From: Alistipes excrementigallinarum
Lineage (GTDB): Bacteria > Bacteroidota > Bacteroidia > Bacteroidales > Rikenellaceae
Direction of reading: 5' to 3'
Assembly: GCA_019112825.1 (NCBI GenBank)
Contig: DXIP01000011.1
Span: 1 to 64,000 of the forward strand
Length of the DNA: 64,000 nt
Below the pieces are notes generated by a model, which saw only the letters and a program-made list of their open reading frames with translations, was not told the origin of the DNA and did no database searches. Shown here piece by piece: positions 59,524 through 64,000 of this stretch (its first letter is position 1; each line of letters opens with the position of its first letter). The position numbers were made by a program, and so were the translations under genes.

Positions 59524-60319
59524 TCTGTTCCGTCGGTTCGTAATTGCAGACAATCCACTCCTCCTGCCGGCGACGATTCGATTTCGCCACACTGATGGTA
59601 CGCTGAACCGCATGGATGCGCCATCCGTTTTTCCGTGCATGCGTTTCGATGGATGGGAACGGGTACATGGTAAGCATGAACCGACCCTTGACCGTCTCCA
59701 GCACCTGCAGCAGCTGTTCGAGATTCTGCTCGGAAAAGACCCCCTCATAATGCCCGCAGTCTGAATTGACGTAGGGAGGGTCGACAAAGTGGAAGGCCTC
59801 GGGTCTGTCGTAGCAGGCAATCACATCGAGCGCATTGCGGTTTTCGAGCGTAACGTGCTCCAGGCGCCTGCACAGGCGTTCGGTAAAATCCAGCTTGGCA
59901 TTGCGCACCTTTTCGGGCATGGCACCGCTGAAGTCGTAGCCGAATGTTCCGTCGAGCATCGAAGCGAACGACATCTTGCAAAGTGCCCACACGGCCCACG
60001 CCCGCTCGACCGGAGTGAAAAACTGCGGATGGGCATTGATATGTGCGGCATGAGCATGAACATCGCGGCTGTGCAACGTCCTCTCTATTTCACGTTTCAG
60101 GTCCTGAAAATACATCTTTGCGCACCAATAGAAGTTTGTCAACTCCATATTGAGGTCATTGATAACTTCTGCTTCGGCCGGGCGCTTGGCAAAGAGGACG
60201 GCGGCCCCGCCGCAGAATGCCTCCGTGTAGAGCTGATGCGGCGGGATAAGCGGAAGGATGTGCTTCAGCATGGACTGCTTTCCTCCGTAGTAAGAGATAG
60301 GGGTTTTCATGATTGCCAT
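59501..60319 (-). CDS. dam: DNA adenine (N6) methyltransferase, D12 class
   Basis: 272 residues from ATG 60319 (or 60310). AdoMet site YYGGKQSML and TEAFCGGAAVLFAK, catalytic DPPY in FHFVDPPYVNSD. Probably methylates GATC or a related site on phage DNA as protection from host restriction; no paired restriction enzyme is adjacent, so it is an orphan. The last 23 bases overlap the end of the integrase gene (59501-59523). Preceded by a large hairpin in its leader. Confidence 0.92.
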   Translation of the reverse strand: MAIMKTPISYYGGKQSMLKHILPLIPPHQLYTEAFCGGAAVLFAKRPAEAEVINDLNMELTNFYWCAKMYFQDLKREIERTLHSRDVHAHAAHINAHPQFFTPVERAWAVWALCKMSFASMLDGTFGYDFSGAMPEKVRNAKLDFTERLCRRLEHVTLENRNALDVIACYDRPEAFHFVDPPYVNSDCGHYEGVFSEQNLEQLLQVLETVKGRFMLTMYPFPSIETHARKNGWRIHAVQRTISVAKSNRRRQEEWIVCNYEPTEQTTLFGAI

Positions 60320-60340
60320 AAAGTTGGATAAAAGATTCCC

Positions 60341-60388
60341 ATGCAAAGTGTCCCGAGGTGAGCATGTTTCACCCCGGGAATTTTGCAT
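60341..60388 (-). promoter_or_regulatory. Long hairpin between the lysis genes and dam
   Basis: ATGCAAA (60341-60347) pairs with TTTGCAT (60382-60388), and TCCCGAGGTGA (60351-60361) with TCACCCCGGGA (60369-60379), one mismatch. It could terminate the late operon or shape the dam leader. The remaining bases to 60488 show no gene. Confidence 0.5.
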
Positions 60389-60488
60389 TGAATTGATATG
60401 AGTGTATGAATTATTCTCTGATGGGAAGAACTCCCGAGTTCGGCGATAGAAGCACACCGAAGCTAATTGATACCATAGACGGCAAAAC

Positions 60489-61064
60489 CTACCGTCTCCA
60501 CAGCGCCATGCCGGCCTGAACCTGGCCGAAGGCGCTCTTGTTGCGGGCATCGTATCCCGCCGAGGCCGACACACTGAATCGGCCGAACGTCCGTCGCACA
60601 TATCCTCCCGCCCAGACGCCGGCATCATGCCGCCCCATCCAGGCCCCGGCCGCCGGGCCGAATTCCCAGGCGTACGGTTCGCGAACGAGCTGCACCCGCT
60701 CGACCGTCCTGTTGTAGGTCTCGATGAAGTCGAGCCGGGGTTCCAACGGCCCCACGACCGGCCCGACCACCCGCGCGTAGTAGGTCGAGTCGCGGTACTC
60801 CAGCGTGCGCTCCGTGACCGTTATCCGCACGCTGTCGCCCGCAACCACCAGCCGCTCCACCGTGTCGGACGGAGCGAAGAGCAGCCGAGGCACGTTCACC
60901 TCCAGCGTCCGCTCCGCTGCCGCAAAGGGTGTCGGACGTTCGTAGAAGAGCGTATCGACCCGCACCCGCTCGACAATCCGTGTCCGGGCAGCACGCTGCC
61001 CCAGCCACCACCCTCCGAAAAAGGCAGCGGCCAGCGCAACGGCTGCAACAATCCACCGCTTCAT
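60489..61064 (-). CDS. Phage protein with N-terminal membrane anchor (DUF6808-like)
   Basis: 191 residues from ATG 61064. One transmembrane helix at the start (VAAVALAAAFFGGWWLG), then repeated beta strands in the pattern seen in Bacteroidota phage proteins placed after the lysis genes (RVRVDTLFYERPTPF, VERLVVAGDSVRITVTERTL, YRDSTYYARVVG, FSVSASAGYDA). Resembles the DUF6808 type, assigned from overall pattern only. Its start overlaps the previous gene's stop by four bases. A spanin-like role is conceivable but unproven. Confidence 0.65.
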   Translation of the reverse strand: MKRWIVAAVALAAAFFGGWWLGQRAARTRIVERVRVDTLFYERPTPFAAAERTLEVNVPRLLFAPSDTVERLVVAGDSVRITVTERTLEYRDSTYYARVVGPVVGPLEPRLDFIETYNRTVERVQLVREPYAWEFGPAAGAWMGRHDAGVWAGGYVRRTFGRFSVSASAGYDARNKSAFGQVQAGMALWRR

Positions 61065-61501
61065 ATCCGGCCGAAATAGCGCAGGAACGCGCAGAACCTG
61101 CGGGATTCGACATATCCGACATCTCCCTCTCCGGCCCGAGCCTCCTGTTCGAACATGGAGTACTCGTAGGCCATCCGGACGGCCGACTTCCAGCCGTCGG
61201 TAACCAGCCGGAAGCACCACGTGAGGGACGCCTCCAGGAAGTAGAGCACGTAGTAGACGAACGGCACGCCCGCGAACCACCAACTGCCGCCCAGCACTGC
61301 CTGCAACAGAAGGGCGAGCAGAAAGGCCAGGAGCGTCACCTCGCCGTACTGCTCGGCGTGGATGCTTTCGTGGCGTTTGAGCCGGGCCGAGAGCGGTTTG
61401 TCCGGCCGGTTCTTCGTGCAGATGTAGCCGAAGAACATGGCGGTGCTGTATCCGACGATGAAGCACTTCGCCAGCCAGCTGTTGTAGTAGATGCGCCTCA
61501 T
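61061..61501 (-). CDS. Prophage membrane protein with HExxH motif
   Basis: 146 residues from ATG 61501. Contains RLKRHESIHAEQY (His44, Glu45, His48), the zinc-metallopeptidase HExxH pattern, before two hydrophobic segments (TLLAFLLALLLQAVLGG and FAGVPFVYYVLYFLEASLTW). The C-terminal third is charged and soluble. It overlaps the endolysin gene by four bases at its start and the next gene by four at its end, so belongs to the lysis operon. No family name is certain; possibly a membrane protease or a degenerate M48/M56-like domain. Confidence 0.7.
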   Translation of the reverse strand: MRRIYYNSWLAKCFIVGYSTAMFFGYICTKNRPDKPLSARLKRHESIHAEQYGEVTLLAFLLALLLQAVLGGSWWFAGVPFVYYVLYFLEASLTWCFRLVTDGWKSAVRMAYEYSMFEQEARAGEGDVGYVESRRFCAFLRYFGRI

Positions 61502-61980
61502 GCCGTCATGGGAATATAGGTTCCGCCGCGCATGGTGAGAAACTGGCGACGCTGTCGGCCCGCTGCGTTCCGATATCCCACATGCACCCAGGCAGGAGTT
61601 CCCGAGGCATCCTCCTCTTCGGATATCATCTGGTCGAACTTTCGCCCCTTGAGGAAGTCGCGGCATACCTCCTTGAAGCGGCGCATCGCCCCGTTCACCG
61701 GCACCAGGTCGAGCGCATAGCCGAGCAGGTGCGCCGAGGTGGCGGCGCCCCCTACCGCCTCGTTGAGCGCCTGGCTGCGATAGCCCGACGTCACGCGGAG
61801 TTGCGGCGACCCCAGCCGCTCATCGGCGCAGACCACGGCCCACCGCTCCCGAAGCGGGTCAATCAGCTCGTCGACCATATCGATGAGGTTGCGTCGATGC
61901 TCGACGAGCGGCGTGTTGTCAATCCCCCCGGCCCGGGCCGTATCGGAGCGGGTCAGCTCTTCCATGGTGAAGTGTTTCAT
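61498..61980 (-). CDS. M15-family peptidase, phage endolysin
   Basis: 160 residues, starting MKHFTMEELTRSDTA. Zinc-binding motif SAHLLGYALD (His, Asp) and the third ligand in WVHVGY; RVTSGYRSQALNEAVGG is characteristic of M15A D-alanyl-D-alanine carboxypeptidase-like endolysins. It cuts the peptide part of peptidoglycan during phage lysis. It lies between the small membrane protein and the HExxH protein with four-base overlaps on both sides. Confidence 0.92.
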   Translation of the reverse strand: MKHFTMEELTRSDTARAGGIDNTPLVEHRRNLIDMVDELIDPLRERWAVVCADERLGSPQLRVTSGYRSQALNEAVGGAATSAHLLGYALDLVPVNGAMRRFKEVCRDFLKGRKFDQMISEEEDASGTPAWVHVGYRNAAGRQRRQFLTMRGGTYIPMTA

Positions 61981-62165
61981 GCCTCGTCCTCCTTTTCCTG
62001 AGATTTGCGGTCATACCACCCTCTGGCGGCTACGCCGGCAACGAATCCGGCGGCGACCGATACAGTCGAGGCGATGCGGACTCCGCCCGGCAGCAGGTTG
62101 AACACCACTACCAGCACCGCCACTGCGGCAATGCCGATAAGAATCATCTTTGCTTTCTGTGTCAT
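61977..62165 (-). CDS. Small phage membrane protein
   Basis: 62 residues: MTQKAKMILIGIAAVAVLVV start, two hydrophobic segments (about 7-25 and 31-48) joined by LLPGGVR, and a charged C-terminus (YDRKSQEKEDEA). Size, position between holin and endolysin and the four-base overlap with the endolysin suggest a lysis accessory or second holin. Confidence 0.7.
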   Translation of the reverse strand: MTQKAKMILIGIAAVAVLVVVFNLLPGGVRIASTVSVAAGFVAGVAARGWYDRKSQEKEDEA

Positions 62166-62176
62166 AGGATTGTGTT

Positions 62177-62662
62177 TTATTGGGGTTTCTCCTTGTTTTT
62201 GTTCGACACCTCGGCCCGCACGCGGTCGAGTTGCTGGATAAAGGCAATCACCTCCTTCATGTCCTGTGTTTTGGCCAGTCCGGCCATGATTTCCGCCACC
62301 CGGGCAGCCGACGAGCGCGCCGCACGCAGATTCTCGCGTACGCTCCACGCCTCGATGCCGACTGCAATCACGGCCGCCGCCCCCGAGGCATAGGGCAGCG
62401 CATAGAGGCCGAACAGAAGGCCCAGCACGTCGATGCACATGAAGAGTGCAGTGACCTTTCCGTAGTCGCCGAACTTGACGAATGTCCGCCGCAGGCCGTG
62501 CGAATCGATGGGCTGACGCAACGCCTTGGCCTTTCGGATGCCGGCCCGCATGTCAATCATCACGGCCACAAGCATCACCGACCAGATGATGATTTCCAGC
62601 AGTGCCGCCCGCCTCAGGACAACGGCTTCGAGCCCGAACGTATCGAGGAGGATGTCGAACAT
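62177..62662 (-). CDS. Phage holin family protein
   Basis: 161 residues. Hydrophobic helices at about 20-38 (ALLEIIIWSVMLVAVMIDM), 70-90 (VTALFMCIDVLGLLFGLYALP) and 93-106, then a cytoplasmic helical tail. The layout fits holins of Bacteroidota prophages, in which a D-rich segment with MIDMRAGIRKAKALRQ follows helix 1. It forms lesions that release the endolysin. It precedes the small membrane protein by 11 bases. Confidence 0.8.
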   Translation of the reverse strand: MFDILLDTFGLEAVVLRRAALLEIIIWSVMLVAVMIDMRAGIRKAKALRQPIDSHGLRRTFVKFGDYGKVTALFMCIDVLGLLFGLYALPYASGAAAVIAVGIEAWSVRENLRAARSSAARVAEIMAGLAKTQDMKEVIAFIQQLDRVRAEVSNKNKEKPQ

Positions 62663-62674
62663 ATCGCTACGCTG

Positions 62675-62860
62675 TCAGAATGTGTTTTGCGAGACGGCCA
62701 GTTGTTCCGCATCGCGTTGTTTGCGAATCTCTTCTACCTCGGCCTCCGGGACTTCGATGAAGTTGGCCTCATCGACACGCTCACCCTTCACGGCCTTGAA
62801 AAAATACTCCTTGTTCGGGTCGGAAAGGTAATACCCCGCCCGTGCTTTTATCTCCTTCAT
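62675..62860 (-). CDS. Small phage protein of unknown function
   Basis: 61 residues from ATG 62860 (MKEIKARAGYYLSDPNKEYFF), four bases after the preceding stop. Short acidic C-terminus (IEVPEAEVEEIRKQRDAEQ). Similar small proteins follow tail genes in Bacteroidota prophages. No domain recognised. Confidence 0.7.
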   Translation of the reverse strand: MKEIKARAGYYLSDPNKEYFFKAVKGERVDEANFIEVPEAEVEEIRKQRDAEQLAVSQNTF

Positions 62861-62864
62861 GATG

Positions 62865-63710
62865 TTATGCGGATGCGAGTGATACAAGAGATTGTGCTGA
62901 AAGTGCCGCCACTACGTCCGGGTCGTTGCTGAACTTGTCGTAGCAGTAGGCCGACAGCGTTATGGTGATGGCCGACGTTGGAGCTGCATTCTCAATCATG
63001 TAGAGAAGACTCGATTTTTCGAGGAGCGACGTGGCGGAGACGGCAACGGAAATTTTCAAGTTGTTCAGGTTAATATATGCAAGTGAGTAGCAGTTCTGGA
63101 ACATGTACGACATGTTCATCATGCTCGACGTGTCAAAAAGCGGAACGGAGACAAGTGAGTAGCAGTTATAGAACATGGACGACATAGATGTCACGCTCGA
63201 CGTGTCAAAGAGCGGAACGGAGACAAGTGAGTAGCAGCTCTGGAACATGTACGACATGTTTACCACGCTCGACGCGTCCATCATTGGGACTGCTACAAGA
63301 GAATAGCAATTTTGGAACTTTCCTGACATATTTGTTACTCCCGTCGTGTCTATCTTCGGCAAGTAAACCAATATATCCTTGTAGTCTTGGATGTTGTCGA
63401 TGTTGATGACACCGTAAAGTGCCTTGTTGTACTCGGGCACCTTATGAAAAGCATCATCCTCCTCATTCCAGTTCACGCCGTGCTGCTGATAATAGGCAAT
63501 GTCCTCGTCCGTCCAGCCGATGGCCTTCAACCCTTCGACGTCGGCGTGGCCCGTCCAACCGGAACCGCCTTCGGTCTGAATGCCCAGAATCTGCTCCGGA
63601 TAGTCGGCGAACACATCACCGGCAGGCTTGCCCGTCATCTGCTCGATGGCCGCCGCGATTTTCCGTTTCGTGTCGAGCACCTTGCTCGCCTTATCTGCAA
63701 GTGTTCCCAT
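62865..63710 (-). CDS. Phage tail-associated protein with BspA/DUF285 leucine-rich repeats
   Basis: 281 residues. N-terminus MGTLADKASKVLDTKRKIAA is typical of phage tail proteins in gut Bacteroidota (a GKPAGDVFADYPEQI-like segment follows). Residues about 115-210 carry DUF285/BspA repeats of 24 residues: TSSVTSMSSMFYNCYSL, VSVPLFD, four units in all. DUF285 proteins are surface binders, so this may be the receptor-binding tail fibre. The repeats are very similar at DNA level (72-bp period), suggesting gene conversion or change of copy number. Confidence 0.85.
   Translation of the reverse strand: MGTLADKASKVLDTKRKIAAAIEQMTGKPAGDVFADYPEQILGIQTEGGSGWTGHADVEGLKAIGWTDEDIAYYQQHGVNWNEEDDAFHKVPEYNKALYGVINIDNIQDYKDILVYLPKIDTTGVTNMSGKFQNCYSLVAVPMMDASSVVNMSYMFQSCYSLVSVPLFDTSSVTSMSSMFYNCYSLVSVPLFDTSSMMNMSYMFQNCYSLAYINLNNLKISVAVSATSLLEKSSLLYMIENAAPTSAITITLSAYCYDKFSNDPDVVAALSAQSLVSLASA
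63080..63367 (-). repeat. Four 72-bp repeats within the tail gene
   Basis: The word caagtgagtagcag starts at 63080, 63152 and 63224, with a diverged copy at 63296: exact 72-bp period. Each encodes one 24-residue DUF285 unit. Confidence 0.9.
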
Positions 63711-63711
63711 A

Positions 63712-64000
63712 TCAAATCTCCACCCCGTTGATTTCGTCCAGAATTGCCCCTATTTCGCCTATTTGATTCCGTATTGCATCTACCGCAGAATCGGTGTACG
63801 ATTTTGCCGACGAAAGGGTTTGAGCGTCTGCTTCTTTTCGTGCGGCGGCCTCATCCCCTATCCATTTGGTAATCGTAGCAGTTGAAGCTGTACCGATATT
63901 TGTCAACACCTGCTTCTTTTCGTATGATGTGAGTTCCTGCTTTGTTACCAGAACCGCACTTGTCACCTTCGTCTTCTCCTCATTGGTGTAGTCGTTGGTC
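63712..64000 (-). CDS. Phage structural/tail protein, C-terminal part
   Basis: About 96 C-terminal residues; the frame is open to the right edge. It reads NDYTNEEKTKVTSAVLVTKQ and continues with ELTSYEKKQVLTNIGTAS, AARKEADAQTLSSAKSYTDS and GEIGAILDEINGVEI, a repetitive coiled-coil stalk pattern typical of tail-fibre or baseplate proteins. It stops one base before the DUF285 protein, so both are probably made together. Confidence 0.75.
   Translation of the reverse strand, partial: TNDYTNEEKTKVTSAVLVTKQELTSYEKKQVLTNIGTASTATITKWIGDEAAARKEADAQTLSSAKSYTDSAVDAIRNQIGEIGAILDEINGVEI

Larger units (their letters stand above)
58140..64000. mobile_element. Prophage-like integrated element at tRNA-Pro (right part outside the window)
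   Basis: A tyrosine integrase points away from the tRNA 3' end, followed by reverse-strand genes for Dam methylase, a DUF6808-like protein, a HExxH membrane protein, M15 endolysin, small membrane protein, holin and tail-type proteins, with overlapping starts and stops. The left boundary is placed at the tRNA 3' half by inference; the other attachment site is not in the window. Confidence 0.8.

Noticed and set aside
62865..63710. Diversity-generating retroelement variable region in the tail gene
   Set aside because: No reverse transcriptase or template repeat is in the window, and differences between copies are not limited to A positions as far as I can see.
58140..64000. Integrative conjugative element
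   Set aside because: No relaxase or tra genes are visible; endolysin, holin and tail-type proteins indicate a prophage, although the rest is outside the window.

Overview
The window looks like chromosomal DNA of a gut Bacteroidota of the Rikenellaceae, most likely an Alistipes-like strain. This rests on high GC, many promoters with the Bacteroidota -7 box TAnnTTTG, the gene repertoire (Na+-NQR, Na+-pumping methylmalonyl-CoA decarboxylase, SPFH/Arc operon, FISUMP lipoprotein, GadB) and A-rich translation leaders. The species is inference. No rRNA or CRISPR array is present; the only RNA gene seen is tRNA-Pro(TGG).

Layout. 1-5.4 kb: start of a membrane pyrophosphatase, an outer-membrane barrel receptor, and an MgtE magnesium transporter behind a leader peptide and two mutually exclusive hairpins. 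5.4-11.4 kb: the complete nqrABCDEF operon (reverse strand), with a rubredoxin-like domain fused to NqrC. 11.5-25.7 kb: housekeeping genes (TatD, TcdA, a D-2-hydroxyacid dehydrogenase, a ProX-type deacylase, GpmI, AlaS, two M23 peptidases, a HAD phosphatase), plus a frameshifted Crp/Fnr regulator divergent from a lipoprotein gene, with an FNR-like palindrome between them. 25.9-33.5 kb: a small lipoprotein and a divergent AddB-like/AddA-like pair. 34-37 kb: rplM-rpsI-rpsB-tsf. 37.5-43.9 kb: the Na+-translocating methylmalonyl-CoA decarboxylase genes with the epimerase, then MeaB on the other strand; together they serve the succinate/propionate branch. 44-53.7 kb: TRIC channel, sirtuin, FISUMP lipoprotein, SPFH-Arc-membrane operon, glutamate decarboxylase.

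53.8-57.6 kb carries a forward operon: a steroid 5-alpha-reductase-like membrane enzyme, an Old-Yellow-Enzyme-type reductase, a short-chain dehydrogenase and a HAD phosphatase. The first three match the combination linked in other gut Bacteroidota to A-ring reduction and 3-epimerisation of 3-oxo-delta4 bile acids or steroids. This is the most attractive metabolic system here.

From 58.1 kb to the end lies an integrated prophage-like element at tRNA-Pro: tyrosine integrase, Dam methylase, lysis genes (M15 peptidase, holin) and tail-type genes, including a protein with four 72-bp leucine-rich repeats.

A genome-wide oddity runs through the window. Many intergenic gaps of 200-900 bp are filled with degenerate, strand-skewed, GC-rich tandem repeats (unit sizes 8, 11, 14, 20, 25, 29, 53 and 72 bp), each gap with its own vocabulary. 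Similar low-complexity sequence sits in frame inside two conserved enzymes, and one array appears to be seeded by the 3' end of the adjacent gene.
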